64,000 bases of DNA from Paenibacillus lutrae (GTDB lineage Bacteria; Bacillota; Bacilli; Paenibacillales; NBRC-103111): contig NZ_RHLK01000003.1 in assembly GCF_009757775.1 (NCBI RefSeq), positions 559,059-623,058 on the forward strand. Direction: 5' to 3'. Within the stretch, counting starts at the first letter, position 1. The number at the start of each line of letters is the position of its first letter. This document shows positions 38,776-48,348 of the stretch, piece after piece. The translations under genes were made by a program, and so were the position numbers. Below the pieces are notes generated by a model. The model saw only the letters and a list, made by a program, of their open reading frames with translations, had not been told where the DNA came from and did not search any database.

Positions 38776-40086
38776 TTATCTGCTGCGGCGCTGCTGATTT
38801 AGTTTCATCTTCTCTTCCATACCCTGTTCGGAGGCTTTGAAAAACACTTGCTCCTCCATTTTTTCCGGTAAATAAGCCTGTTTTACAAAATGGCCCGGAT
38901 AATTATGCGGATACATGTAGCCTTTATGCCCAAGCTTCTCCGCCCCCTTATAATGGGCATCCCGCAAATGAAGCGGTACTTCTATCAGACCGACACTATC
39001 CATCGCAGTCATCGCACGGCTTATGGCAAGCGGAATCGAATTGGATTTGGGACTTTCGACCGCAAACAAGATGGCCTGTGAAAGAATGTACTTCGACTCC
39101 GGCCAGCCTATTTTATGATAGGCATCCATCGCCGTGACGGCTTGAACCATCGCCTGCGGATTCGCGAGTCCGATATCTTCGCTGCAGGCGACGATCAGCC
39201 TCCTGATGAAAGTCATCGGGTCCATTCCCAGCTTCTCCACGGCATAGAGAAACCAGAAGAGAGCGGCATCCGATGATCCACGCACGCTTTTATGAAAAGC
39301 GGACAGCACATCGTACTGGGTCGATTCGTCGGCCCTCACGGTCTTGCGCCGGATCGATTCCTCTGCGGTATCGAGATTGATGCGGACAATGCCATCCGCA
39401 CCTGCCGCTGTCGTAAGCGCAGCAATTTCCAATGCATTAAGGGCACGCCGGATATCTCCTCCGGCCATGAATGCAATATGCTCCAACGCCTCCTCATCGG
39501 CTTCGATGTTCAGGAAGCCAAGTCCGCGCTCCTTGTCGGCAAGTGCACGCTCCATTGCCGTGCGCGCATGTTCATGCGTCAGACCCTGCAGCTGAAATAA
39601 AGTGGAGCGCGACAACAGGGCCCCGTTCACATAATGGAACGGGTTCTCGGTCGTGGCGCCGATAAATACGATCGTGCCTTGTTCGACGGCAGGCAGCAGC
39701 GCATCCTGACGCGCTGAATTAAAGCGGTGCACCTCATCCAGGAACAGGATCGTTCTGCGCCCGTATAGAGCCTTCTCGGTTTTGGCCTGCTCAATCACTT
39801 CCCGGACATCTTTGACGGAGGCATCGACTGCATTAAGCCGGACGAAATTGCCGGAAGTTTTCTCCGAAATAATATGCGCTAATGTTGTTTTACCGCAGCC
39901 CGGCGGGCCGTAGAGCAGAATCGAGCTGATCTGATCAGCTTCAATCGCCCTCCTCAGCAGCTTACCGGGTCCTACGATTTGTTCTTGTCCTATATATTCA
40001 TCCAGCGTACGCGGCCGCATGCGGTCCGCGAGCAGTTTCCCGCGGGAATCATTGTCAGCAGCGTAGCTGAACAGGTCCATATCCAT
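38776..40086 (-). CDS. rarA: Replication-associated recombination protein A (RarA/MgsA/YrvN)
   Basis: Clamp-loader-like AAA+ ATPase acting at stalled replication forks. 436 residues. The ATPase has Walker A GPPGCGKT (60-67), Walker B FLDEVHRF and sensor GATTENPFHYVNGALLSRS; the C-terminal tetramerisation part has YPHNYPGHFVKQAYLP. GGCGG lies 9 nt before the ATG. It has its own promoter; the antiporter gene downstream may be co-transcribed. Confidence 0.95.
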   Translation of the reverse strand: MDMDLFSYAADNDSRGKLLADRMRPRTLDEYIGQEQIVGPGKLLRRAIEADQISSILLYGPPGCGKTTLAHIISEKTSGNFVRLNAVDASVKDVREVIEQAKTEKALYGRRTILFLDEVHRFNSARQDALLPAVEQGTIVFIGATTENPFHYVNGALLSRSTLFQLQGLTHEHARTAMERALADKERGLGFLNIEADEEALEHIAFMAGGDIRRALNALEIAALTTAAGADGIVRINLDTAEESIRRKTVRADESTQYDVLSAFHKSVRGSSDAALFWFLYAVEKLGMDPMTFIRRLIVACSEDIGLANPQAMVQAVTAMDAYHKIGWPESKYILSQAILFAVESPKSNSIPLAISRAMTAMDSVGLIEVPLHLRDAHYKGAEKLGHKGYMYPHNYPGHFVKQAYLPEKMEEQVFFKASEQGMEEKMKLNQQRRSR

Positions 40087-40126
40087 TCGGTCATTCCGCC
40101 TTTCGCACCAATAAGATCGTCTCTTT

Positions 40127-40156
40127 ATTATATCGTTAGAGGATGTTCTTTGTCGA
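40127..40156 (-). promoter_or_regulatory. rarA promoter
   Basis: TCGACA (40156-40151), 18-nt spacer, TATAAT (40132-40127); only one mismatch to the SigA consensus. It lies in the 84-nt gap after gerC. Confidence 0.75.
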
Positions 40157-40170
40157 AAGGCGCCCCGCTT

Positions 40171-41265
40171 CTAGTGAACGGTCCCGGCCGAGTGAATACG
40201 GACATGAGTCTCCACCTCAAACTCCAGAGCAGGAAATAAACGCTCCCACTCCTCCCATTCGGTCTCATTGTTCCAATGACGGGATATATATCGGAGTCCG
40301 AATCCTATCGGGTCTGTCTTGTTTTTTTGCAGTTTCGCCAAAAAAGCGGTTACCTGTCTGCTGATTTCTTTCTCAAATATTTTCTCAATCTCATCCAGTC
40401 TTTCCCGGGTAAATTTTTCCCGCATTTCATTCTCTTCGAGATTGCTGCTGATTTTGATCTTATACTTAAGAACCCTACTCTTCCCGGTTTCTTCAATTTT
40501 ATAAGAAGCACGGGAAGTATCCACATTTATTTCATAGAAGTTATTTTCGGTTTGAGCACTCATATTCGTTTTTAAATTCCGGCTGACCAGCAGATTGTAA
40601 ATTTTAGTTTCATCCGGCGACAGCTCAACCGCAATTTTATTTTTCCTCATCAACACGACCCGGTTAATAACAAAATAATCTTTCTTTGCCTCAACAACCG
40701 GAAGAAACGGATCCAGACCTTTCTCATCCAGCCGCCTCTGATAATCAAACAAAAATTCAGAAACGATGAAGGGGGATTCCGTCCCGTTCTTGGACAGAGA
40801 AAGAATTAAGGCGTTAGATGGAATCCGTTCTGATTTGGGCTTCACCTTCTGAGCATCAAGTGCGGATGGACTCCCGATCCCCAACATACTAATTCTCTGA
40901 ATATCACGCCGCCTTACAGCCCAGTTGATCACCCTGTATATGTCCTCTCTCGCCATCTCTTCCCCGATGAGAAGCACTTTCATATGGCCATAGTCCAGTT
41001 CTTTGTCTACCTTGGATTTAGCTTTGCGGAGAGCATCGGATATCGTTCTTGCCTCCTCCTCAATAATTTCGAACTCTTCCGCCCCTTCTTTCGGATTGCC
41101 TTGTGGAATCGCCAGTTTTAAACTGACACGCATATCAGAGCCTTCTCCTTTGTCGATTCCCATAGAAACCACAAATACACGCTTGTCAATGTCTTTGAAG
41201 TTACAGCCCCCCGCGAGACATCCTGCAAGAAGAATCAGCACTAGAAACACATGATTAGGCTTCAC
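40171..41265 (-). CDS. Ger(x)C family spore germination lipoprotein
   Basis: C subunit of a germinant receptor, 364 residues, anchored by lipid to the outer face of the spore inner membrane. The signal peptide MKPNHVFLVLILLAGCLAGG contains two possible lipidation sites, C16 (LAGC) and C21; C21 directly before NFKDIDKR aligns with the usual CWDxxEI of the family and is favoured. Further family blocks are VFVVSMGIDKGEG and ARTISDALRKAKSKVDKELD. It overlaps the 3' end of the gerB gene by 11 nt. No terminator is visible before the rarA promoter. Confidence 0.92.
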   Translation of the reverse strand: MKPNHVFLVLILLAGCLAGGCNFKDIDKRVFVVSMGIDKGEGSDMRVSLKLAIPQGNPKEGAEEFEIIEEEARTISDALRKAKSKVDKELDYGHMKVLLIGEEMAREDIYRVINWAVRRRDIQRISMLGIGSPSALDAQKVKPKSERIPSNALILSLSKNGTESPFIVSEFLFDYQRRLDEKGLDPFLPVVEAKKDYFVINRVVLMRKNKIAVELSPDETKIYNLLVSRNLKTNMSAQTENNFYEINVDTSRASYKIEETGKSRVLKYKIKISSNLEENEMREKFTRERLDEIEKIFEKEISRQVTAFLAKLQKNKTDPIGFGLRYISRHWNNETEWEEWERLFPALEFEVETHVRIHSAGTVH

Positions 41266-42349
41266 TTTTCTTCCCCTTCCGGTACATGTAGAACATCAGA
41301 ATCAGAAGCAGGGCCTCTGCTCCCAGACGGACAATCAAAAAAACCTCCCCCACATCGACAAGCTGCTTCTGATTGAAGCGGAGCATAATCAAACACCCTG
41401 CACTGAAAATAAAACCTGTCGTGTAGGAAACTATTTTATAAGCCCGGGTTTTCCGGTCGAATTTGAACAAACCCTCCGTGAGATTCTGGGCAACATGCCA
41501 GTGGACAGTGGTGCTGATCAGAAATAAGGCGATATAGATTAAATAAAATACAAACACCATTCTCTCCACGAGAAATAAATCGATCCGGATAGAGTCTGCC
41601 AGAGAAAACCAGGGATACACATAAGAATCAACGCCCACGGACCCATGATAACCGATGGGGACTATAACCGTGACCACCAGCAGCAGGAAACCGGACAACG
41701 CAATCACAATCGTTCCTCTTGCCTGGAACTTCTCAAATACCCGGTTAAATACAACCATGTTGATATAGCCGGTAAAAAGAAAAGTAGCTCCCGCTATGGC
41801 GGACAAATCCGGCCATTTCAGCGAATAGGTCAGGGTCTGGATAACCGCATCCCAGCTGAAAAACGACGTACTCATCGCTTTTATAATAAAAAAAAGGATA
41901 GGAGGGACAGTCAGGAACAGCAATAACTCGAGCGCATACAGAATAGAGGCCGTATTAATCTTGCAGGACCAGAAAACGACAATCAGATACCCGAGCATAA
42001 TGAGAATCGCCGGAACATCCTGACTAATATAACGCAGTGTAATATCTACAAAGGAGAGAAGCGTCAAAGCCCCTGCAAAATACCATAATCCGATCATGAG
42101 CAGCATAACAAAAGTCCCGACAGACTTGGGCAGAAATCTTTCCATCAGCTCAGGAAACCCCTGCCTCGGAAAATAGGCGAGCATTTTGCAAAACGCGTAG
42201 ATCAAAAAAATACTCATCGGAACGGATATAAGAATGGAGGACCAGGTCCCTGTGAAGCGATGCTCCAGCAAGATACGGGGGACGTAAATGATAATGCTGA
42301 TCAACGCGTTGATCGCAATGAGATAATAGAAATATCGGTTCGTGATCAT
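41255..42349 (-). CDS. GerAB/ArcD/ProY family germinant receptor subunit B
   Basis: Integral membrane subunit of 364 residues with ten TM segments, related to amino-acid permeases and thought to bind the germinant. It begins MITNRYFYYLIAINALISII. Its ATG overlaps the stop of the A-subunit gene by 4 nt (ATGA). The set of three in the order A-B-C on one strand is a complete receptor operon, typically expressed in the forespore under SigG. Which germinant it senses cannot be told; several paralogues usually exist in one genome. Confidence 0.93.
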   Translation of the reverse strand: MITNRYFYYLIAINALISIIIYVPRILLEHRFTGTWSSILISVPMSIFLIYAFCKMLAYFPRQGFPELMERFLPKSVGTFVMLLMIGLWYFAGALTLLSFVDITLRYISQDVPAILIMLGYLIVVFWSCKINTASILYALELLLFLTVPPILFFIIKAMSTSFFSWDAVIQTLTYSLKWPDLSAIAGATFLFTGYINMVVFNRVFEKFQARGTIVIALSGFLLLVVTVIVPIGYHGSVGVDSYVYPWFSLADSIRIDLFLVERMVFVFYLIYIALFLISTTVHWHVAQNLTEGLFKFDRKTRAYKIVSYTTGFIFSAGCLIMLRFNQKQLVDVGEVFLIVRLGAEALLLILMFYMYRKGKKSEA

Positions 42350-43692
42350 TTCCGTCCTCCTTCATCCATTCTGGCTTTAATCAGTCTTAAGTAAGGCTGT
42401 CCGAAGCTTCGAAGGTTACACAAATAAAGAATCGCTCCGATAATCCCGACAACAATGCCAAGCAGCCCGAAGACCGCGGCAAGCAGGACAAATACATATT
42501 TGCAGAATCGCACGCTAAAGCTCATCATATTGATTGGAATTACAAAGTTGGAGATGGCTACTGCCGCCACAAGGATAATCATGATGCTTCCTACCATGCC
42601 CGCTTCGGTAGAAGCGGTACCTAAAATCAGACCTCCTACCGTGGTTGCTGTCGGACCAATCGCCTTGGGCAGCCGCAAACTTGCTTCGATCAGGAACTCC
42701 ATCACAATCAGCATCAGCAGCACCTCGATGTAAGACGGATAAGGCACGCTTGCCCGGCTTCCGGCAATAAGCAGCGTTAAATTCATTTTGAGGATTTCAG
42801 GATTATAGGAAGTGAAGGCCACATACAGGGCCGGAAGGGTCAGCGTCATAAAAAGACCCAGATAACGGATGAGTACCAGGAATACGCCGACAAAAGGCAG
42901 CTGTACCTTATCATCCATAGCCGAAAAGAAATCAAAGAAAGTCGAAGGCAGAATCAGCACAAACGGGGCTGTATCGATGATCACGACAATTCTGCCTTTG
43001 CTTAGATTATCGACTGCACGGTCCGGTCTTTCCGTAGTCAGAATCGTCGGCACCAATCGAAGGCCGGAAGGACTTATCGCTTTTTCCAATTCGCCCGAGG
43101 ACTGGACTTTATCGATCTTAAGGGTACTGAGTTTGTCTTTGAGCTCTTGCAGAATCCCTTTATCAATCAAGCGCTCATCATAAACCAGGGTCGTAACCGT
43201 CTGGGTGAGCGTGCCGATGTTCATGCTTTCGGTCTTAAGACTGGATGATTTGTACCTGCGGCGGATCATATTCAAATTCGTTTGGACGGATTCTGTAAAA
43301 GCATCCTGGGGACCTTGAACCGTTGCTTCCACAGAAGCCGGTTGAATGGCGCTTTTTTCATCCAGCAGTACTTCGATCAGATAAACGCTGCCGTTTACGA
43401 ATAAAGCCGCCCCTCCTCCCAGTATCGATTCCAGCACCTTGACGACATTTGAGAACCGTTTGCAGCACGGCAGGGAGCCGATGTATTGCTCGTACTGCTC
43501 TTCGGTCGGAATTCCATAGAAAGGAACCACAAATAACCGCTGGATCTGACGCGGATCGCAAATGCTTTTGAGGTAGATCAAGCGCACTTTTCTGTCCAGA
43601 CAAGTAAGCTGGAGATCCTCCAGATCCACACTGGAAGAGAATTTATCTGCCAGCCATTGTTCAATTTCAGCAGTAGTCACGGTCTTGTTCAC
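42346..43692 (-). CDS. GerA family germinant receptor subunit A, GTG start
   Basis: A subunit of 448 residues. A cytoplasmic N-terminal domain (about 1-245) is followed by five or six TM segments (from VVIIDTAPFVLILPSTFFDF) and a short C-terminus. Blocks LIYLKSICDPRQIQ, RPDRAVDNLSKGRIVVIIDT and PYPSYIEVLLMLIVMEFLIE are characteristic of GerA/SpoVAF. AAAGGAGC lies 7 nt before a GTG, the start. First gene of the receptor operon. I could not identify a convincing SigG promoter in the 100 nt upstream. Confidence 0.93.
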   Translation of the reverse strand: MNKTVTTAEIEQWLADKFSSSVDLEDLQLTCLDRKVRLIYLKSICDPRQIQRLFVVPFYGIPTEEQYEQYIGSLPCCKRFSNVVKVLESILGGGAALFVNGSVYLIEVLLDEKSAIQPASVEATVQGPQDAFTESVQTNLNMIRRRYKSSSLKTESMNIGTLTQTVTTLVYDERLIDKGILQELKDKLSTLKIDKVQSSGELEKAISPSGLRLVPTILTTERPDRAVDNLSKGRIVVIIDTAPFVLILPSTFFDFFSAMDDKVQLPFVGVFLVLIRYLGLFMTLTLPALYVAFTSYNPEILKMNLTLLIAGSRASVPYPSYIEVLLMLIVMEFLIEASLRLPKAIGPTATTVGGLILGTASTEAGMVGSIMIILVAAVAISNFVIPINMMSFSVRFCKYVFVLLAAVFGLLGIVVGIIGAILYLCNLRSFGQPYLRLIKARMDEGGRK

Positions 43693-43795
43693 TTTACGGG
43701 CTCCTTTGCCGGCGTAGCTGCGCGGCGGTCCTTATCGTTGTTCTTACGTTGCCCTCCATCCTTCCATGTCATTCCAACAAAGGAAGAACCGGAAA

Positions 43796-43831
43796 CAAAA
43801 AACCACACATGCTATGGAACATGTGTGGTTT
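43796..43831 (-). terminator. Terminator of the SLH-domain gene
   Basis: Perfect 12-bp stem AAACCACACATG / CATGTGTGGTTT with an 8-nt loop; the minus strand continues TTTTTTGTTT. It separates the SLH gene from the germination operon. Confidence 0.88.
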
Positions 43832-43854
43832 AACTATTTTAAATTACTTAAGTG

Positions 43855-45321
43855 CTAGGTCTTCTCCATTACAAGACTGCCGTTATTCTTGTAGACGGAG
43901 AGAAGAACTTCTTCCCCCTTCTCACCAACCTCAAAAAGATAACGGTCTTCCCGTTCCTCCAGTAAGCGGGTCGCGGCCTCGTCATAGTAGAGGGCGACAA
44001 TGCCGGAGGCCTCCTCCCGGGTAAACGGCTCCGTAAGGGGCAGTTCCGCGAAATGGTCGATCACCCACGCTGCCTCGCGGAGGACAAGCTTGTATGTAAG
44101 ATAGGCCGCTGTCGTGTTAGCTCCCTCCGGGCGCTTGCCGCGGATTTGTAAAGTTTCATCCGTTCTTCCGGTTATCTCAAACGAAGCACCCGGCATAACG
44201 GGCGATGGGACCACGGCCGACATTTCATAAATGCCGCCCATTTGATGCTCATAGAACGTTCTCCATCTGGAGCTGTCTGCGTAAAAATGCAGAAGGCGGG
44301 CCTCAATGGCGTCGAAGGAAGGTTTATACCCCGATGCCAGCTGATGGTCGAACAGGACAAGCAGCAGGTCCGCGGTACGCTGTTCACTCCGCCGGATTAG
44401 CTCTACCGCTTCCTGCAGGCCGATCGGTTCCTGTGCTTTCCTCAACCGTTCATCGGCGGTACTCTCCAACAGGCACAAAGCACCGGCAATCAACACGGCA
44501 GAGTCGCCCCGGGTCATGACTGACTCCGGCGTATACGATGAATCCGCACGGCTCCAAGAAGGACCCAGCAGGCTGAGGTTCCTGACCGCCGTCTCCGCCC
44601 AGCTGTCTGTATGGGCATCACTCCGCCCACCCGCGCTGGCTGGAGCCTCAACACCCTGAGCCTCCAGCCAGCGCCACACCATGGCGGCGGCCGCCTGCCG
44701 GCTTACAGGCCGCTCCGGAGAGAAGGTGACGGCTGTAGTGCCGTCGATGAGGCCGGAGGCGTAAGCCGCTGCGATATAGGGCCTGGACCATACGGATGTG
44801 ACATCCGTAAAAGGCATCCGGCCCCTGGACGCAGCAATCTCCTTCGCGTCCCTCGATGCTGCCGTGAGCAGCTTCGCGAACTGCTCGCGCGTCGCGATCC
44901 CCGCAGGATCGAACTTTCCTGCGGATATCCCTTCGGCGATGCCGTGCTCAGCCAGCTCATGGATCGCCGCAGCGCCGTAGGTATCCGGCGCAACGTCGTT
45001 GAATGGCTGCGGGGAATCCGCGCGGGCATGTACGTCCGCCTCCCTGGCAGATGGAGCCTCCGCCGCATCCGCGATAGACTGCACAGGAGCGCGCGCTTTA
45101 CCGACGCCTCCCCATGTGCAGTCTGCCTCTGCGGAAGCGATAACGCGCTGCCTCATCTTGCCGGCACCGCCAGCTTCCGCCAGGGCCTTCATCCCGGGGT
45201 AATCCGCGCTTGCCGGTGCAGCAGCAGCCTGGGCTTCCCCGGAAACGGGAATCATGACTACTGCAGCTGTAAGTACCGCTGCAACTGCCGGTAACGCCAA
45301 CGAAGCCAGTGTCCTCCCCAT
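43855..45321 (-). CDS. Exported protein with S-layer homology (SLH) repeats
   Basis: 488 residues with an N-terminal signal peptide (MGRTLASLALPAVAAVLTAA then VSGEAQAAA). Three SLH-type modules cover about 110-310: FNDVAPDTYGAAAIHELAEH with GISAGKFDPAGIATREQFAK, FTDVTSVWSRPYIAAAYASG with DGTTAVTFSPERPVSRQAAA, and a third degenerate one ending VMTRGDSAVLIAGAL. They bind secondary wall polysaccharide and keep the protein on the surface. The C-terminal 170 residues (HFYADSSRWRTFYEHQMGGI onward) have no recognised catalytic motif. The coding sequence of the first two SLH units is very GC-rich. The start at 45321 gives a clean signal peptide and follows GAGGCAGGA. Confidence 0.85.
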   Translation of the reverse strand: MGRTLASLALPAVAAVLTAAVVMIPVSGEAQAAAAPASADYPGMKALAEAGGAGKMRQRVIASAEADCTWGGVGKARAPVQSIADAAEAPSAREADVHARADSPQPFNDVAPDTYGAAAIHELAEHGIAEGISAGKFDPAGIATREQFAKLLTAASRDAKEIAASRGRMPFTDVTSVWSRPYIAAAYASGLIDGTTAVTFSPERPVSRQAAAAMVWRWLEAQGVEAPASAGGRSDAHTDSWAETAVRNLSLLGPSWSRADSSYTPESVMTRGDSAVLIAGALCLLESTADERLRKAQEPIGLQEAVELIRRSEQRTADLLLVLFDHQLASGYKPSFDAIEARLLHFYADSSRWRTFYEHQMGGIYEMSAVVPSPVMPGASFEITGRTDETLQIRGKRPEGANTTAAYLTYKLVLREAAWVIDHFAELPLTEPFTREEASGIVALYYDEAATRLLEEREDRYLFEVGEKGEEVLLSVYKNNGSLVMEKT

Positions 45322-45372
45322 ACGTTTCCTGCCTCTCGTAATTGAAATAATAACCAAAACATACGTGTTCAG

Positions 45373-46128
45373 CTAGATTTCAATTCCTGCCTGTTCCAGC
45401 AGATCCTTCACACAGACACTGACCATGATCAGGCCTGCAACCGGAGGAACGAATGCATTGCTTGCCGGAGGCTGCTGAGCCTTGCGTATCTCGGGTGCAT
45501 TCTCCGGTACAATCCGCTGGGTGACGTCTTCACGGGGTTTCTTCGGCTCCTCGGTCGAGAAGACCACCTTGACCCCTTTCTTGATGCCTTCCTTCCGCAG
45601 CTTGGTGCGCACTACCCGCGCAATCGGATCCATCGTGGTCTTCGAAATATCCGCGACCTGGAATTTGGTCGGATCCATCTTATTGGCGGCTCCCATGCTG
45701 GAGATCATCGGAATTTTACGCGCCAGACATTCTTTAATCAGGTGGATCTTATAAGAGATCGTGTCCGACGCATCCAGCACATAATCGGGCTTATAATCAA
45801 AAAGCTGTTCATAGGTCTCCTCGGTATAGAACATTCTCAGCGCGATGGCATCGCATTCCGGATTAATCAGCTTAATCCGCTCCTGCATCAGCTCCGCTTT
45901 GGGCTGCCCGACCGTGGTCGTAAGCGCATGAATCTGGCGGTTCACATTCGTAATGTCCACGACATCTTTATCGATGAGAATAATACGCCCGACTCCGGTA
46001 CGCGCCAGCGCCTCGGCTGCAATTGCCCCGACTCCGCCGATCCCGAGAACCGCGACCGTGCTTCCTTTCATAATGTTCAAGCCCTCCGGCCCTATAGCAA
46101 GCTCTGTCCGGGAGAATTGATGTAACAT
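45373..46128 (-). CDS. tcdA: tRNA threonylcarbamoyladenosine dehydratase TcdA (YrvM/CsdL)
   Basis: E1-like (ThiF/MoeB fold) enzyme that cyclises t6A37 of tRNA to ct6A with ATP. 251 residues. The nucleotide site GIGGVG (29-34), D53 in LIDKDVVDITNVNRQ, and DASDTISYKIHLIKEC are diagnostic. SNAFVPPVAGLIMVSVCVKD closes the fold. GAGGAGG precedes the ATG by about 11 nt. Same neighbour relation to aspS as in Bacillus. Confidence 0.93.
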   Translation of the reverse strand: MLHQFSRTELAIGPEGLNIMKGSTVAVLGIGGVGAIAAEALARTGVGRIILIDKDVVDITNVNRQIHALTTTVGQPKAELMQERIKLINPECDAIALRMFYTEETYEQLFDYKPDYVLDASDTISYKIHLIKECLARKIPMISSMGAANKMDPTKFQVADISKTTMDPIARVVRTKLRKEGIKKGVKVVFSTEEPKKPREDVTQRIVPENAPEIRKAQQPPASNAFVPPVAGLIMVSVCVKDLLEQAGIEI

Positions 46129-46338
46129 TGAGTAATTCCTCCTCTGTTAGGTGTATACGTGATTATTGGTTACCGCTAGTTTGACGGGACAGGCGGCCTA
46201 TTGTCAAGTTTCATGGGAAGCAGCCCGTACCTATAGGGTCAGCTCCCCGCTTCTCAAGCAGGTATGCATAGCAGCTTCTCGCAGGATACCGGTCTTTACG
46301 CCAGTTCTCACAGCGGCAAACTTTGGATTATTGTCAGG

Positions 46339-46363
46339 CAAAAAGGGACCTTCTCAGGTCCCT
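46339..46363 (-). terminator. Terminator of the hisS-aspS operon
   Basis: Minus strand: AGGGACCT-GAGA-AGGTCCCT followed by TTTTTG, 100 nt after aspS. The 334-nt gap 46129-46462 otherwise holds only hairpins. Confidence 0.85.
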
Positions 46364-46443
46364 CTTCTATAGCTGCGCGTGCTTAATAGCTTCCGCTTGC
46401 CGGAGTGCAGTTTCTACGAGCAGCCCCGGCTTGCCGGAACCTC

Positions 46444-46462
46444 CCGTCCCCTATAGGGACGG
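46444..46462 (-). repeat. Hairpin directly after the aspS stop
   Basis: Perfect 7-bp stem CCGTCCC / GGGACGG with loop TATAG on the minus strand, adjoining the stop codon. No T-run; perhaps a 3'-end barrier upstream of the true terminator. Confidence 0.45.
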
Positions 46463-48244
46463 TTACGCTTTGGCGGCAGGCTGCTTGAGAGCGACGCGGA
46501 TCGACAACTCCTCAAGCTGCTTATCACTGACTGCGCCCGGTGCATCGGTAAGCGGATCGGAAGCGCTCGCTGTCTTAGGAAACGCGATCGTCTCACGCAG
46601 GTTGGTGCGTCCCGCAAGAAGCATGATAAGACGGTCCAGACCGTACGCCATACCGCCGTGAGGAGGTGTTCCGTATTCGAATGCTTCCAGCAGGAAGCCG
46701 AATTCCGCTTTTGCTTCTTCGGGGCTGAAGCCCAGCGCTTTGAACATTTTCTCTTGTACTTCACGCTGGTAGATCCGCATGGATCCCCCGCCTACTTCGT
46801 ATCCGTTAAGGACGATGTCGTAAGCCTGGGCACGCATTTGACCCGGATCGGTGTCGAACAGATGTAGATCTTCATCATTCGGACGGGTGAACGGATGGTG
46901 CATCGCCGCATAACGCTTCTCGTCCTCATCGTATTCGAACATCGGGAAGTCCACAACCCACAGGAACTTATACGCCTTGTCGTCGATCAGACCGAGGTCA
47001 CGGCCGACCTTCTGGCGGAGGTTACCCAGTACATCGTAAACGACTTTAGGCTTGTCGGCGGAGAAGATAAGCAGGTCGCCTTCTTCTACATTCAGGCGCT
47101 CCGTCAGTGCGGCGATCTCTTCTTCCTTGAAGAATTTCACGATCGGCCCTTTCCACTCGCCTTCTTTGACTGTGATCCATGCAAGACCTTTGCCGCCGTA
47201 GCGGGATGCGAACGGCTGCAGATCGTCAAGCTCCTTGCGGCTCCACGTCGCACAGCCTTTTGCGTTAAGAGCTTTAACGATACCGCCGTTCTTGGCGATC
47301 ATATTAAATACTTTTACATCGCTGTCCGCAACAATGTCTGTCACCGTCGAGAGTTCCAGACCGAAGCGAAGATCCGGCTTATCCGAGCCGTATTTGTCCA
47401 TCGCTTCTGCATAGGTCAGACGTTGGAACGGTGTCGCCACTTCTACGCCGATCGTCTCACGGAACAAACGTACCAGAAGCTGTTCCATCATCTCAAGCAG
47501 TTGATCCTGAGACATGAACGAAGTCTCGATGTCGACTTGCGTAAACTCAGGCTGGCGGTCCGCACGCAGATCTTCATCGCGGAAACAGCGCGCAATCTGA
47601 TAATAACGTTCCAGACCGCTTACCATCAGCAGCTGCTTGAAGAGCTGAGGGGATTGCGGCAGAGCGAAGAATTCACCCGGGTGAACGCGGCTTGGCACGA
47701 GATAGTCACGTGCGCCTTCCGGTGTGCTCTTGGTCAAGATCGGAGTCTCGATATCAAGGAATCCGTTCTCGTCGAGGTAGTCACGGAATACTTTAGCTGC
47801 TTTAGAACGCAGCATAAGTGTTTTTTGCATTTCCGGGCGGCGCAGGTCCAGGTAGCGGTGCTTCAGGCGAAGGGTTTCGTCAATCTCGATTCCGTCTTCG
47901 ATGAAGAACGGAGGGTTTTTAGCCGCATTCAGAATTTCGATTTCCGTAATGCGCACTTCAATTTCACCGGTGCCCAGGTTCGTGTTCACTGTCTCCGCAT
48001 CGCGCTCGACAACAGCACCTTTTACCGCAAGCACATATTCGTTGCGTGCGCGGTCGGCAATCGCCAGCGCCTCTCCCGAAAAATCCGGATTGAATACGAT
48101 TTGTACCAGACCGCTGCGGTCACGCAGGTCGATAAACAGGACTCCGCCCAGGTCACGACGGCGCTGCACCCAACCGTTCAGAACAACGGTTTCTCCAATG
48201 TTCGCTTTTGTTAATTGTCCGCAATGATGAGTTTTGAGCATCAT
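46463..48244 (-). CDS. aspS: Aspartyl-tRNA synthetase
   Basis: Class IIb synthetase of 593 residues, bacterial type with the GAD insertion. The N-terminal OB-fold anticodon domain has [20 protein letters not shown]. Motif 2 is around [20 protein letters not shown] and motif 3 around [21 protein letters not shown] lies 11 nt before the ATG at 48244, preferred over the frame starting at 48265. It follows hisS by 104 nt with a weak hairpin between them, and is controlled by the T-box ahead of hisS. Confidence 0.97.
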   Translation of the reverse strand: MMLKTHHCGQLTKANIGETVVLNGWVQRRRDLGGVLFIDLRDRSGLVQIVFNPDFSGEALAIADRARNEYVLAVKGAVVERDAETVNTNLGTGEIEVRITEIEILNAAKNPPFFIEDGIEIDETLRLKHRYLDLRRPEMQKTLMLRSKAAKVFRDYLDENGFLDIETPILTKSTPEGARDYLVPSRVHPGEFFALPQSPQLFKQLLMVSGLERYYQIARCFRDEDLRADRQPEFTQVDIETSFMSQDQLLEMMEQLLVRLFRETIGVEVATPFQRLTYAEAMDKYGSDKPDLRFGLELSTVTDIVADSDVKVFNMIAKNGGIVKALNAKGCATWSRKELDDLQPFASRYGGKGLAWITVKEGEWKGPIVKFFKEEEIAALTERLNVEEGDLLIFSADKPKVVYDVLGNLRQKVGRDLGLIDDKAYKFLWVVDFPMFEYDEDEKRYAAMHHPFTRPNDEDLHLFDTDPGQMRAQAYDIVLNGYEVGGGSMRIYQREVQEKMFKALGFSPEEAKAEFGFLLEAFEYGTPPHGGMAYGLDRLIMLLAGRTNLRETIAFPKTASASDPLTDAPGAVSDKQLEELSIRVALKQPAAKA

Positions 48245-48348
48245 GGTTATGAATTCCTCCATCAAAATAAGTAATGTCGTAGCACAATTGTTTCGATCAT
48301 TTACAAATGCTGTGGACCCGGCCTTGGGCCCAGCTAATAGTTCCCTGC

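Noticed and set aside
46895-48214. Long plus-strand frame (439 codons) opposite aspS
   Set aside because: Antisense of aspS with no ribosome-binding site or recognisable domain; it follows from codon bias of the real gene.
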